Source: Prochlorococcus sp. AG-347-K22 (GTDB lineage: Bacteria > Cyanobacteriota > Cyanobacteriia > PCC-6307 > Cyanobiaceae). Taken from it: a DNA stretch of 64,000 nt. Below, in pieces: positions 19,769 to 29,172 of this stretch; the stretch's first letter is position 1; each line of letters opens with the position of its first letter. Location: contig QCCJ01000002.1 in the NCBI GenBank assembly GCA_003281285.1, positions 45,912-109,911 of the forward strand, in the 5' to 3' direction. The translations under genes were made by a program, and so were the position numbers. Below the pieces are notes generated by a model, which was not told the origin of the DNA, ran no database searches, and saw only the letters and a list, made by a program, of their open reading frames with translations.

Positions 19769-19843
19769 AGATAATTAAACTTATCAATAGTATAGTATGA
19801 TAATATTACATATCGGTAATTTTGAAAATAGTATTTCAATATC
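19769..19843. promoter_or_regulatory. Divergent promoter region, hypothetical/desaturase
   Basis: Seventy-five bases separate the divergent starts. On the plus strand TATAGTATGATAAT (19791-19804) contains two good -10-like hexamers (TATAGT and GATAAT), 40-53 bases upstream of the desaturase ATG. No clear -35 is seen. Confidence 0.4.
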
Positions 19844-20782
19844 ATGAATTCAGTAATTTTCCAAGAAACAGCAAAATTAAAAAAACCTGTTCCAGCTGAA
19901 AAAGTTATAGAACTCTCAGAAAAATTACTGGAACCTTCCAGTCATTCAAAAAGATATCCTCCAAGACTACATAAAACGTGGGGGACAATAGTTTTTATGG
20001 TTGCAATTCATATTCTTTCTCTTATAGCTATACAACCAAAATTTTGGAGTCTCCCTGCAGTTACTTCATTATTATTTTTTTACTGGGTTACTGCTTGTTT
20101 AGGAGTAACTCTTGGATATCACAGATTGTTATCACACAGATCGTTCATTGTTCCAAGATGGTTAGAAAGATTTTTTGCTACCTGTGGAGCTATAAGTTGC
20201 CAGCATGGACCAATAGATTGGGTAGGTTTACATAGGCATCACCACTCTTTTTCAGATACTGAAGTAGATCATCATAATAGTAAAAAGGGGTTTTGGTGGA
20301 GTCATATGGGTTGGATGTTTAAAGACGTCGAAGCACTAAAAGCTGTTCCAAAACTAAGTGCAGATTTAATCAAGGATCCATACTATAGATTTCTAAATAA
20401 ATATTTTTTATTCTTACAAATTCCTATTGGACTTTCTTTGTATGCAATAGGTCAAAAATTAGGAGTTGGAGGTTGGGCTTTAGTCCTTTGGGGAATTCCA
20501 TTGAGGCTTGTGGTTGTTTATCACATAACTTGGCTAGTCAACTCCGCGACGCATTGTTGGGGTAAAGCCCCATTTGAAAGTGGTGATTCATCTAAAAACA
20601 ATGCTTGGGTTGCTGCATTAACATTTGGAGAAGGTTGGCATAATAACCATCATGCATTTCCCAATTCGGCAAAACAAGGATTATTTAGAGGTCAGATAGA
20701 CTTAACATGGGAACATATTAAGATTCTTGCGAAATTTGGTCTTGCAAAAAAAGTAAAGTTACCCTCTAGGTCTTATTATTAA
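19844..20782 (+). CDS. desC: Acyl-lipid delta-9 fatty acid desaturase
   Basis: Introduces the first double bond into membrane fatty acids. A 312-residue integral membrane di-iron enzyme with three histidine boxes: [15 protein letters not shown] and HNNHHAF. Several hydrophobic segments surround them (for example residues 45-90 and 185-230). The box spacing fits the DesC/acyl-CoA desaturase-like family. Regiospecificity is inferred from family likeness, not proven. Followed after 20 bases by rplI. Confidence 0.88.
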   Translation: MNSVIFQETAKLKKPVPAEKVIELSEKLLEPSSHSKRYPPRLHKTWGTIVFMVAIHILSLIAIQPKFWSLPAVTSLLFFYWVTACLGVTLGYHRLLSHRSFIVPRWLERFFATCGAISCQHGPIDWVGLHRHHHSFSDTEVDHHNSKKGFWWSHMGWMFKDVEALKAVPKLSADLIKDPYYRFLNKYFLFLQIPIGLSLYAIGQKLGVGGWALVLWGIPLRLVVVYHITWLVNSATHCWGKAPFESGDSSKNNAWVAALTFGEGWHNNHHAFPNSAKQGLFRGQIDLTWEHIKILAKFGLAKKVKLPSRSYY

Positions 20783-20802
20783 CTATATTGTTCAATATTT
20801 TC

Positions 20803-21258
20803 ATGGCTAAAAGAGTACAAGTTGCATTAACTGAATCAATCGCATCACTAGGTAAAGAAGGAGATCTAGTTGAAGTAGCGCCTGGATACGCAAGAAATTT
20901 TCTATTACCTTATGGCAAGGCAATGAATGTAACCCCAGCAGTCCTTAAACAAATTGAAAGGAAGAAAGAAAAAGAAAAAATCTATGCTGAAAAATTAAAG
21001 CAAGAAGCTCTAGATTTCCAAACTGCATTATCTACAATAGGTAGGTTCACTATCAAAAAACAGGTTGGAGAAGATGGAGTCCTTTTTGGAACGGTTACCA
21101 ATGGGGATGTTTCCGAAGCGATAGAAGCGGCAACTAAAAAAGAAATTGATAGAAGAAATATTACTGTTCCCGATATTCATAATTTAGGTTCCTTTACTGC
21201 AAAAATAAAATTACATCCAGAAGTAAATGCAGAAGTAAATATTGAAGTAACAAGTTAA
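20803..21258 (+). CDS. rplI: 50S ribosomal protein L9
   Basis: Binds 23S rRNA and affects translational fidelity. From the ATG at 20803 the product is 151 residues, starting [23 protein letters not shown], the normal size. An upstream in-frame TTG at 20788 would add five residues with no family support, so it was not used. The N-terminal domain, long connecting helix ([17 protein letters not shown]) and C-terminal domain are all present. Upstream of dnaB, a linkage found in many bacteria. Confidence 0.96.
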   Translation: MAKRVQVALTESIASLGKEGDLVEVAPGYARNFLLPYGKAMNVTPAVLKQIERKKEKEKIYAEKLKQEALDFQTALSTIGRFTIKKQVGEDGVLFGTVTNGDVSEAIEAATKKEIDRRNITVPDIHNLGSFTAKIKLHPEVNAEVNIEVTS

Positions 21259-21316
21259 TCAATTTGTTGCATTATTTTGAAAAGTAGCCAGAGTATATAT
21301 CTAAGCAACTAAAGAT

Positions 21317-22699
21317 ATGGTTTCCGTACCTTTTCCAAATAATGGGCAGAATAAAAATTTTAAAAAGGATTTTAATAGTGAAAATTCTGGATTAGTACCT
21401 CCTCAAAACGTTCAAGCAGAGGAAGCTGTTCTTGGTGGCATACTTCTTGATCCAGACGCGATTGGAAGGATTGCAGACTTAATTAAACCTGAAGCTTTTT
21501 ATATAAATGCCCATCAAGAGATTTATAGAACAGCATTAATGTTGCATACCCAGGGTAAACCAACTGATTTAACATCAATGAGTGCTTGGTTAGCAGATAA
21601 TGGATCACTAGAAAAAATTGGAGGAAACAGCAAACTTGTAGAACTAGTTGAAAATGTTTCCTCTACAGCTTCCATAGAACAAGTTGCTAATTTAATTAAC
21701 GACAAATTCATGAGAAGGCAACTTATCAGATCTGGAAATGAAGTAGTTCAACTAGGTTTTGATCAAACTCAAGATACTAATGAAGTTCTAGATAAAGCAG
21801 AGCAAAAAATATTTGAAATCAGTCAAGAAAAGCCTTCAAAAGGCCTGACTCAAGCAGCTGAAATCCTTACAAGTACTTTCAATGAAATAGAGTCGAGATC
21901 ATTAGGTACTTCAGTAGCTGGTATTCCAGTAAATTTCTACGACCTTGATGCGATGACTCAAGGTTTTCAAAGAAGTGATTTAATAATTGTTGCTGGAAGA
22001 CCTTCAATGGGGAAAACTTCAATAGTTCTTAATCTGGCTAAAAATGTTGCACAATCTCAAGATTTACCTGTGTGTGTATTTAGCCTTGAAATGAGCAAAG
22101 AACAATTGACATATAGATTACTCTCTATGGAAGTTGGAATCGAAAGTGGCAGGCTAAGAACAGGAAGATTACAGCAAGATGAATGGCCATTACTCGGAGA
22201 AGGTATCAATTCATTAGGTCAATTACCAATATTTATAGATGACAAGCCTAACTTAAGTGTTTTAGAGATGAGATCTCTGTGCAGAAGATTAATAGCTGAA
22301 CAAAAAAAAGAACTTGGATTAATTGTGATTGATTACCTACAGTTGATGGAAGGATCAACACCTGATAATAGAGTGCAAGAACTTTCACGAATAACAAGAG
22401 GTCTTAAAAGCATGGCCAGAGAATTAAAAGTACCAGTAGTAGCTTTATCTCAGCTTAGTAGAGGAGTAGAGTCTAGAACAAATAAAAGGCCAATGTTAAG
22501 CGATCTAAGAGAATCAGGATCTATTGAACAAGACGCAGATTTAGTATTAATGATTTATAGAGATGAATACTATAATCCAGAGACTGAAGATAGAGGAATT
22601 ACAGAAATCATTGTCACTAAACATAGAAATGGACCCGTAGGAACTGTTAAATTATTATTTGAACCTCAATTTACGAGATTTAGGAATTTAGCTAATTAA
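21317..22699 (+). CDS. dnaB: Replicative DNA helicase
   Basis: Hexameric 5'-3' helicase at the replication fork. The 460-residue protein has the N-terminal DnaG-interaction domain (about 25-130), Walker A GRPSMGKTS (about 227-235), VIDYLQLM (Walker B/H3) and the DRESGSIEQDAD-type region. No intein is present although many cyanobacterial dnaB genes carry one. Lies between rplI and mnmG. Confidence 0.96.
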   Translation: MVSVPFPNNGQNKNFKKDFNSENSGLVPPQNVQAEEAVLGGILLDPDAIGRIADLIKPEAFYINAHQEIYRTALMLHTQGKPTDLTSMSAWLADNGSLEKIGGNSKLVELVENVSSTASIEQVANLINDKFMRRQLIRSGNEVVQLGFDQTQDTNEVLDKAEQKIFEISQEKPSKGLTQAAEILTSTFNEIESRSLGTSVAGIPVNFYDLDAMTQGFQRSDLIIVAGRPSMGKTSIVLNLAKNVAQSQDLPVCVFSLEMSKEQLTYRLLSMEVGIESGRLRTGRLQQDEWPLLGEGINSLGQLPIFIDDKPNLSVLEMRSLCRRLIAEQKKELGLIVIDYLQLMEGSTPDNRVQELSRITRGLKSMARELKVPVVALSQLSRGVESRTNKRPMLSDLRESGSIEQDADLVLMIYRDEYYNPETEDRGITEIIVTKHRNGPVGTVKLLFEPQFTRFRNLAN

Positions 22700-22711
22700 A
22701 TCGCTCCTAAA

Positions 22712-24679
22712 ATGCAAGATCATCACTCAACAAATGAATCTTTTGACGTCATCGTTATTGGAGGAGGACATGCAGGTTGCGAAGCTGCTATAACAACAGC
22801 AAAATTAGGATTGTCTACAGCCTTATTTACAATCAATTTAGATAGGATTGCCTGGCAACCTTGCAACCCTGCTGTTGGCGGCCCGGCAAAAAGTCAGTTG
22901 GTACATGAAGTTGATGCATTAGGTGGAATTATTGGTAAATTAGCTGATGAGACAGCTATACAAAAAAGAATATTAAATGCAAGTAGAGGTCCGGCTGTAT
23001 GGGCATTAAGAGCGCAGACAGATAAAAGAGAATACTCAAAAAAGATGATTGAAATACTACAAAATACAGATAATTTATCTTTAAAAGAAGCAATGATTAC
23101 TGAACTAGATATCGCAAAAACTGAAGAAATTGGATTGAACTCAAAAAAAATCTTAAAAAAAAGAATAAAAGGTGTAAGGACTTTCTTTGGTAGTTATTAT
23201 TCTGCAAGATCAGTTATCATCACAGCTGGTACGTTCTTAGAGGGAAGAATATGGATAGGAAATAAATCAATGTCAGCTGGTAGATCGGGCGAACAAGCAG
23301 CACAAGGTCTTACTCAAAATTTGCACGAAATTGGTATCAAAACAGAACGTTTAAAAACAGGTACTCCAGCAAGGGTCGATAAAAGAAGTATCATTTTTGA
23401 TGAATTAGATATTCAACCAAGTACTGCAGCAGATAAATATTTTTCGTTTGACCCAGATATAAAAAATAATATGCCCCAAGTTAGTTGTCACATCACAAGA
23501 ACAACTACCAAAACACATCAAATAATTAGAGACAATTTACATTTAACTCCCATTTACGGCGGTTTTATTGATAGTAAGGGGCCAAGATATTGTCCATCAA
23601 TTGAAGATAAAATCGTCAAATTTGCTGATAAAGAATCACATCAAATTTTCTTAGAACCAGAAGGAATTAATACCCCTGAAATATATGTACAAGGATTTTC
23701 TACAGGTTTACCAGAAAATATTCAATTAGAACTTTTAAGGACCTTACCTGGATTAGGTGAATGTAAAATGTTGCGACCAGCATATGCTGTGGAGTATGAC
23801 TACATACCTGCAACACAGCTCCAAACATCACTAGAAACGAAAGAAATTGAATATTTATTTAGCGCCGGACAAATTAATGGCACTACTGGTTATGAAGAAG
23901 CAGCAGCACAAGGATTAGTTGCAGGAGTCAACGCAACAAGAAAACTAAACAAAAAAGACCCAATAATCTTCACCAGAGAAAGCAGTTATATAGGAACAAT
24001 GATCAATGATTTAATTACCAAAGATCTCCAAGAACCATACAGAGTTCTCACTAGTAGGAGTGAATATAGGTTAACTCTTAGAGGAGATAATGCAGATAGG
24101 AGATTAACATCATTAGGTTATCAAATAGGGCTAATTAATGAGAAAAGATGGTCGGCCTATCAAGAAAAAATGAAACTCCTCGAGAAAGAGAAATTTAGAT
24201 TAAATAACACTCGTTTAAAAAATACCGATGAAATATCAAAAAAAATAGAATTAAAAACGGGGTCAAAAATCAAAGGCTCAACAACTTTGAAAGAACTCTT
24301 AAAAAGACCAAACTTTCATTATTCAGATCTAATTAAATATAATTTGAATGAAAAAAATCTAGGTTCTTCAATACAGGAAGGTGTTGAAATAGATATTAAA
24401 TACGAGGGTTACCTTAAAAGACAAAAAAACAACATTGAACAAATAAATCGTCAAAGCTGTAAATCTCTGCCTCAAGAAATAAATTATGAAAAGATAGATA
24501 CATTATCTTTAGAAGCTAGAGAAAATTTGAATAAGATAAAACCAAAAAACTTTGGTGATGCTTCAAAAATTCCTGGAGTAAGCAAAGCTGATTTAACTGC
24601 ATTACTTGTTTGGCTAAAAATAAGAGAAATAAAAAAAGAAAAGGCAAATATTTTTGTCGAAAAAAAGTTATCATCTTAA
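22712..24679 (+). CDS. mnmG: tRNA uridine 5-carboxymethylaminomethyl modification enzyme, FAD subunit
   Basis: With MnmE it modifies U34 of several tRNAs, using FAD and methylene-tetrahydrofolate. 655 residues, with the dinucleotide-binding motif [12 protein letters not shown] near the N-terminus, the family signature [12 protein letters not shown], a second signature [16 protein letters not shown], and a C-terminal helical MnmE-interacting region. Twelve bases after dnaB. Confidence 0.96.
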   Translation: MQDHHSTNESFDVIVIGGGHAGCEAAITTAKLGLSTALFTINLDRIAWQPCNPAVGGPAKSQLVHEVDALGGIIGKLADETAIQKRILNASRGPAVWALRAQTDKREYSKKMIEILQNTDNLSLKEAMITELDIAKTEEIGLNSKKILKKRIKGVRTFFGSYYSARSVIITAGTFLEGRIWIGNKSMSAGRSGEQAAQGLTQNLHEIGIKTERLKTGTPARVDKRSIIFDELDIQPSTAADKYFSFDPDIKNNMPQVSCHITRTTTKTHQIIRDNLHLTPIYGGFIDSKGPRYCPSIEDKIVKFADKESHQIFLEPEGINTPEIYVQGFSTGLPENIQLELLRTLPGLGECKMLRPAYAVEYDYIPATQLQTSLETKEIEYLFSAGQINGTTGYEEAAAQGLVAGVNATRKLNKKDPIIFTRESSYIGTMINDLITKDLQEPYRVLTSRSEYRLTLRGDNADRRLTSLGYQIGLINEKRWSAYQEKMKLLEKEKFRLNNTRLKNTDEISKKIELKTGSKIKGSTTLKELLKRPNFHYSDLIKYNLNEKNLGSSIQEGVEIDIKYEGYLKRQKNNIEQINRQSCKSLPQEINYEKIDTLSLEARENLNKIKPKNFGDASKIPGVSKADLTALLVWLKIREIKKEKANIFVEKKLSS

Positions 24680-24729
24680 AAGCATCCCTCTGAGCACTGA
24701 ATAATAAACTTTTTAACTCACCAAAAATT

Positions 24730-25302
24730 TTGTGGGAAGAAAAAGCCTCTACTTTTTTGGTGAAAAATTCATTACCAAAAATATCTGGTCCATGGAAATT
24801 AATGCTGCTTGGAGATGGAAGTCCAACTAGACATTTACAGCTTTTAACTAATCAAGAGACGAAAATTAAATTAATTTCAATGCGAGTAGATCCTTTATTC
24901 ATTGAAGAAGGGCCTAAAGAATTAAACCAGTTAAATGGACCTTTAATTAGAAGACAAGTATGGATTAAAAACAATAATAAAAACCTAGCATGGGCTGAAA
25001 GTTGGTGGAATGCAGAACAAGTGAACGAAAATTTAAAAGCCAAAGAAGAACCAATTTGGAAGAATTTGACACAAGACAGATCAGAATTGTTTAGAGAAGT
25101 TGACCGAATTTCACTTGTTAATTCAAATTGGTTAGAGGATCAATTTTGTTTTAAAGGTCCATTCTGGTCAAGAAATTATAGATTTTTTCGAGACAAAAAG
25201 CCCCTAACAATTATTAGAGAAGTATTTAATCCACATTTAGAGAGTTTATTAGGCTATTCAGGAATTAAAGAATTTATGAAACTATACTCTTCTTCTTCTT
25301 GA
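24730..25302 (+). CDS. Chorismate lyase-like protein (DUF98 family)
   Basis: About 190 residues, matching the cyanobacterial chorismate pyruvate-lyase family. The known member in Synechocystis, Sll1797, makes 4-hydroxybenzoate for plastoquinone. Segments KLMLLGDGSPTRHLQLLT and GPLIRRQVWI fit that family. The start is uncertain: TTG at 24730 is used here, the frame stays open back to 24694, and the first internal ATG (24802) would remove conserved sequence. Its 3' end overlaps the convergent gene by 21 bases. Confidence 0.75.
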   Translation: MWEEKASTFLVKNSLPKISGPWKLMLLGDGSPTRHLQLLTNQETKIKLISMRVDPLFIEEGPKELNQLNGPLIRRQVWIKNNNKNLAWAESWWNAEQVNENLKAKEEPIWKNLTQDRSELFREVDRISLVNSNWLEDQFCFKGPFWSRNYRFFRDKKPLTIIREVFNPHLESLLGYSGIKEFMKLYSSSS

Positions 25303-25845
25303 TCTGGGAAGATTTCTTGATTTTGATTGAACTTGTTTGTTTGATTGATCTCTCGAAGTATTATTCTCTTTTTCTGAAGCTCTTTGCCATCTTTCAACTT
25401 TGAAATCCATTTCATCTGGCCAATCTTCGTCCTTACTCTCTTTTACATAAGGTAATTTTTTTTGCTCAGTTGTCTGTAAATTTTTTGGTTGCCTTAAAGA
25501 TATTGCTTCTAAAGGTCTTTTTGTGTGCTGTTTAGCAGATTCATAAGAATTTGATTCTCTGGAAAATGTCTTAATATCGCTTTTATCATCGTAAAAATTC
25601 TCATCATTCCAATCATCATTATCTTCATCAAAAAATAAATCCACTTTTTCAGATACCCATCTTCCTACTTTTTTAACACTCTTACTTGTTATTCCTTGAA
25701 AATCAGAGTTCCTTCTTTTTCCAGGCCTAGCACCAGATACTCCATCAACAAATTGTCTACCAGTTTCGAAAATTTTATCAACCTGTTTATCAACAATATT
25801 TTTATCAAAACTATTTCTAAGATTTCTAATTCTCCTTGAATCCAT
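25282..25845 (-). CDS. Conserved hypothetical protein with acidic centre and arginine-rich tail
   Basis: A 187-residue hydrophilic protein. The N-terminal third (RRIRNLRNSFDK to KKVGRWVSEKVD) looks ordered and basic. An acidic patch follows (FFDEDNDDWNDEN), then a long low-complexity region, a second acidic patch (ESKDEDWPDEMDF) and a terminal RSRRRRV. The charge pattern suggests binding to nucleic acid or to a basic partner; no catalytic motif is visible and I do not recognise the family. Convergent with the chorismate lyase gene (21-base overlap), upstream of and co-directional with the SprT-like gene. Confidence 0.6.
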   Translation of the reverse strand: MDSRRIRNLRNSFDKNIVDKQVDKIFETGRQFVDGVSGARPGKRRNSDFQGITSKSVKKVGRWVSEKVDLFFDEDNDDWNDENFYDDKSDIKTFSRESNSYESAKQHTKRPLEAISLRQPKNLQTTEQKKLPYVKESKDEDWPDEMDFKVERWQRASEKENNTSRDQSNKQVQSKSRNLPRSRRRRV

Positions 25846-25928
25846 AAATTATTATGCTTTTTAAAATATAAATTACATTAAAAAAATAAATAATTCCAAA
25901 TATAGAAACAAAAACACATCTTATTTTT

Positions 25929-26456
25929 TTAATCAAACAAAATTAAGCACTTTTTATTCCATGATCCATTAAAGAAATTTACACAACATTTTTTACAAGC
26001 AATATTCTTTATCCTTTTCCTGTAGAAAAATTTCTCACCACAATTTTGGCAAGTTCCTGTGTATTTTAATTCTCTCCTTTCAATAGGAAATGAGTGCCTC
26101 ACAGAAATTTGAAAATTCTTTTCTTTCGCATTAATTTTATTCATCTTTTCTAAGAAATTTGGACCATGTATCTCATTTTTTTTTAATATCCTGTCTACCC
26201 ATGCATGAATCATCTCATGACATAAAGTACTGTTTATTTCACTAGTAGATAATTTACTCAAAATAGGTTTCGATAAAATAATTTCGGAATCTACAAGTCC
26301 ATTGATTTGTTTTCTTTTATAAAAACCAGCAGTAGTTTTTAATCTATTATCACTCCATCTAACTTTTACTAAAGGTTGATTATTTACCGCTAGAGAATTT
26401 TCAAAATATTGGCTATTAAATTTATGAAATAAGGGTAAAAGAGGAATTACAGGCAT
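25929..26456 (-). CDS. SprT-like zinc metalloprotease
   Basis: A 175-residue SprT-family protein. The HExxH zinc site is His80-Glu81-His84 in LCHEMIHAWVD; a second histidine downstream (HGPNF) supplies the third ligand in this family. The C-terminal zinc ribbon has Cys136, Cys139, Cys154 and Cys157. Eukaryotic relatives (Spartan/SPRTN, Wss1 group) cut proteins crosslinked to DNA; the bacterial role is less clear. It is divergent from the small membrane protein and the DNA ligase, which makes a DNA-repair link attractive. Confidence 0.82.
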   Translation of the reverse strand: MPVIPLLPLFHKFNSQYFENSLAVNNQPLVKVRWSDNRLKTTAGFYKRKQINGLVDSEIILSKPILSKLSTSEINSTLCHEMIHAWVDRILKKNEIHGPNFLEKMNKINAKEKNFQISVRHSFPIERRELKYTGTCQNCGEKFFYRKRIKNIACKKCCVNFFNGSWNKKCLILFD

Positions 26457-26541
26457 TATGGTTTAAAATTAGTATTATTTTGACAAAAAAAGCCATCAAA
26501 AACGATTTCTTTTCTTAAAGTAATAAAAAACTCAAATCAAC

Positions 26542-26961
26542 ATGGATGCAACACTAGTTAAAGATATCGGAATTAAAGCATTATTAGTTGGCGGCGCTGT
26601 ACTAGTTTCTTTTTGGACTTTTAATGCAGTCAAATTAGTTATAAGCGCCAGAGGAATTAATCCATTAGTAAGAAAGTTTTTTGATCAAATAGCTGCTGGC
26701 AGAATTGATGCAGCATACGGTTTGACTACAAAAACTTACAAAACTCATGTGAAGCGCCAAGACTTTCTTAAATTTTTAGCTAGTTTAAACCTTAATAAAT
26801 ACAGAAATTTAAAATCAGGAAGACCTAGAGTTCAAGAAGATCAAATCATAATAACTTTGAATTTAAAATCAGAAGATAAACAAGATGAGCTGCCATTAGA
26901 TTTTACTTTCGCGAAAACTGACAATGATTGGAAAATAGACAGAATAGCAAAAGTGAATTAA
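26542..26961 (+). CDS. Membrane-anchored small protein with NTF2-like (DUF4864/DUF4878-type) domain
   Basis: 139 residues: an N-terminal transmembrane helix (about 13-33, LLVGGAVLVSFWTFNAVKLVI) and a soluble domain with the pattern of NTF2-like folds (FFDQIAAGRIDAAYGLT, FLKFLASLNL, and a C-terminal DNDWKIDRI strand). Such domains usually bind small ligands or dimerise; the role is unknown. Only nine bases separate its stop from the ligase GTG, so the two are probably co-transcribed. Confidence 0.65.
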   Translation: MDATLVKDIGIKALLVGGAVLVSFWTFNAVKLVISARGINPLVRKFFDQIAAGRIDAAYGLTTKTYKTHVKRQDFLKFLASLNLNKYRNLKSGRPRVQEDQIIITLNLKSEDKQDELPLDFTFAKTDNDWKIDRIAKVN

Positions 26962-26970
26962 TAATTTCTT

Positions 26971-28299
26971 GTGAGGCAAAAAGAATTGTTTAAAGAAGAG
27001 ATAATACATCAATTAGAATTACACCCAAGTAGATTAGATAAAGAAAAAATCATTTCAGAAGCAATGGAACAAGGTCTAGATGATTTTTTCGAAGGAATCC
27101 GTATGGCACTTGATCCATTGGTAACTTTTGGTGTAAAAATTGTTCCTGAAAAAAAGAATGAAAAAAGTCAAAATTTTTTATGGAATGATTTTAGGGAATT
27201 AGCAAATAAGCTTATTCAAAGAGAACTTACTGGTCACGCTGCTCGCGATGCAATTATTACGGCTATGGAATCTGCTACGAAAGAAGAGTGGAATGGATTT
27301 TATAGACGAGTCTTAATTAAAGATCTTAGATGTGGTGTATCTGAAAAAACAATCAACAAGATAGCCAAGAAATTTCCCAAATATGCGATTCCAATTTTTT
27401 CTTGTCCATTAGCTCATGACAGTGCAAATCATGAAAAAAAAATGATAGGAAAAAAACAAATTGAAATCAAATTAGATGGTGTGCGTGTCTTAACTATTAT
27501 TAGACAAAATAAAGTAGAAATGTTTTCTCGTAATGGAAAACAATTCCATAATTTTGGTCATATCATCTCAGAAATAGAAAACGTCTTAAAAGAAGATCCT
27601 GAACCTCATGACTTAGTCCTAGATGGTGAAGTAATGAGCGCTAACTTTCAGGATTTAATGAAACAGGTTCATAGAAAAGATGGCAAACAAACAAAAGACG
27701 CAGTTCTACACCTATTTGACTTATGTCCCCTTGAAAACTTCCAAAAAGGGAAATGGAACGCTAGTCAAACGGCAAGAAGTTTATTAGTAAAAGAATGGGT
27801 AGCAAAGCATTCAATGCTTCTAAGACATATAAAAACACTTGAATGGGAAAATATAGATCTCGACACCATTGAGGGACGGAAAAGATTTGTAGAGCTGAAT
27901 AAATCTGCTGTGGAAGGGGGATATGAAGGAGTAATGATTAAAGATCCTGATGCTATGTATGAATGCAAAAGAACACACAGTTGGTTAAAAGCAAAACCTT
28001 TCATTGAAGTCACTTTAAAGGTTGTATCGGTTGAGGAAGGTACAGGTCGCAATAAAGGTAGACTAGGAGCTGTCCTAGTAGAAGGGGAAGATGATGGACA
28101 TGAATACAGTCTTAGCTGTGGAAGCGGATTTAGTGATATCCAACGTGAAGAATATTGGGCAAAACGGAATCAACTTATCGGTCAACTTGTAGAAATCAGA
28201 GCTGATGCTAAAACTAAATCCAAGGATGCGGTGGCTTTTAGTCTTAGGTTTCCTAGATTCAAATGCTTTAGAGGATTTAAAGCTGGAGAAAAAGTTTAA
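26971..28299 (+). CDS. ATP-dependent DNA ligase, T4 gp30-like
   Basis: Seals nicks in duplex DNA using ATP. The nucleotidyltransferase motifs are present: motif I KLDGVR, with the adenylated lysine at residue 167; motif III-like DLVLDGEVM; motif IV EGVMIKD; motif V LKAKPF; and a C-terminal OB-fold. The N-terminal region (RELTGHAARDA, RRVLIKDLRCGVS) strongly resembles phage T4 ligase (RKLTGNAAIEE, RRVMMRDLECGAS). Bacteria replicate with NAD-dependent LigA, so this is an extra ligase, probably of phage ancestry. The 442-residue length and intact motifs suggest it is active. GTG start. Confidence 0.9.
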   Translation: MRQKELFKEEIIHQLELHPSRLDKEKIISEAMEQGLDDFFEGIRMALDPLVTFGVKIVPEKKNEKSQNFLWNDFRELANKLIQRELTGHAARDAIITAMESATKEEWNGFYRRVLIKDLRCGVSEKTINKIAKKFPKYAIPIFSCPLAHDSANHEKKMIGKKQIEIKLDGVRVLTIIRQNKVEMFSRNGKQFHNFGHIISEIENVLKEDPEPHDLVLDGEVMSANFQDLMKQVHRKDGKQTKDAVLHLFDLCPLENFQKGKWNASQTARSLLVKEWVAKHSMLLRHIKTLEWENIDLDTIEGRKRFVELNKSAVEGGYEGVMIKDPDAMYECKRTHSWLKAKPFIEVTLKVVSVEEGTGRNKGRLGAVLVEGEDDGHEYSLSCGSGFSDIQREEYWAKRNQLIGQLVEIRADAKTKSKDAVAFSLRFPRFKCFRGFKAGEKV

Positions 28300-28416
28300 A
28301 TTTTAAAAAATAATATTCGACAAAGTAGTCAATGAAAAATGTGGTTTTTAAGTAAAAAAACTAAAAATCTTGGCTATAAAATGTAAGAATAATTATCAGG
28401 ACTTTTTGAGAGACTT

Positions 28417-28569
28417 ATGACGAAGAAAACGATTTTCAACTTTATAAAAACACCTTGTGGACAAGCAAAATATATCGAATTAGAAGCCAATAGAACTTTG
28501 TTAGGTAAAGTTAGGCTACTTTGGTTTATCTTAATTGCATCTATTAGAGATTGGAATATTAAAGATTAA
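28417..28569 (+). CDS. Small hypothetical protein, 50 residues
   Basis: ATG at 28417 to TAA at 28567-28569. The product starts MTKKTIFNFIKTPCGQAKYIELE and has a hydrophobic, possibly membrane-associated stretch (LLWFILIASI) near the C-terminus with charged residues on both sides. It fills what would be a 270-base gap between ligase and the convergent DedA-like gene (4 bases apart at the stops). An AT-rich TATAAAAT lies at 28375-28382, a plausible -10 element. No function can be assigned. Confidence 0.5.
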   Translation: MTKKTIFNFIKTPCGQAKYIELEANRTLLGKVRLLWFILIASIRDWNIKD

Positions 28570-28573
28570 ATTC

Positions 28574-29170
28574 TTAGGAGTTTTCAAAATATTCTCTGGA
28601 GTATTTAGCTAAGAAATATACAACCAAAAAAGTTGAAACAACTCCGACGATAGTCATATAAAAATTATTTGGTGATTGCACATTTTTTAACTCCTGGAGA
28701 CTTTTTGCCAAACTCCCTATTGAGCAATAAAGAAAAGTTCCTGGAATAATTCCAAGAAGGCCAAAAGAGAAATCTCTAAATTTAATATTATTCAAACCAA
28801 AAAAATAATTTAGAATACTAAAGGGAAGTATCGGAGATAATCTCGCTAAAAAAATTAATTTAAGTCCGCCTTTTTCTACTACTTTCTCCATAACACTTAA
28901 TTTTGGATAACGGCTAAAAAGGTTTTTTAGCTTTTTTGCAAAAAAAGTTTTTGATACAAAAAAAGCAAGTGATGCCCCTATTGAAGCGGAAATGAAAACG
29001 ATAATTGATCCTAAATATGAGCCATATAAAAAACCAGATAATAAAGATAACCAAGAAGCTGGAAGAATTAATAAAACAATTAAAATATAAATACAAACAA
29101 ACGATAAGATGCCAATTCCAGTATTAAAAAAAAAAGACAAATTATAAATATTTTCTAGAAATATATTCAT
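28574..29170 (-). CDS. TVP38/TMEM64 (DedA/SNARE-associated) family membrane protein
   Basis: A 198-residue inner-membrane protein with about five hydrophobic helices and the family core: LSGFLYGSYLGSIIVFISASIGASLAFFVSK (about 42-72 with a G-x-x-x-G helix) and LIFLARLSPILPFSILNYFFGL. Members are proposed lipid scramblases or small-solute transporters. ATG at 29170 is chosen; a TTG at 29176 overlapping the valS stop codon would add two residues. It overlaps or abuts valS, so the two are coupled. Confidence 0.8.
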   Translation of the reverse strand: MNIFLENIYNLSFFFNTGIGILSFVCIYILIVLLILPASWLSLLSGFLYGSYLGSIIVFISASIGASLAFFVSKTFFAKKLKNLFSRYPKLSVMEKVVEKGGLKLIFLARLSPILPFSILNYFFGLNNIKFRDFSFGLLGIIPGTFLYCSIGSLAKSLQELKNVQSPNNFYMTIVGVVSTFLVVYFLAKYSREYFENS

Positions 29171-29172
29171 TC

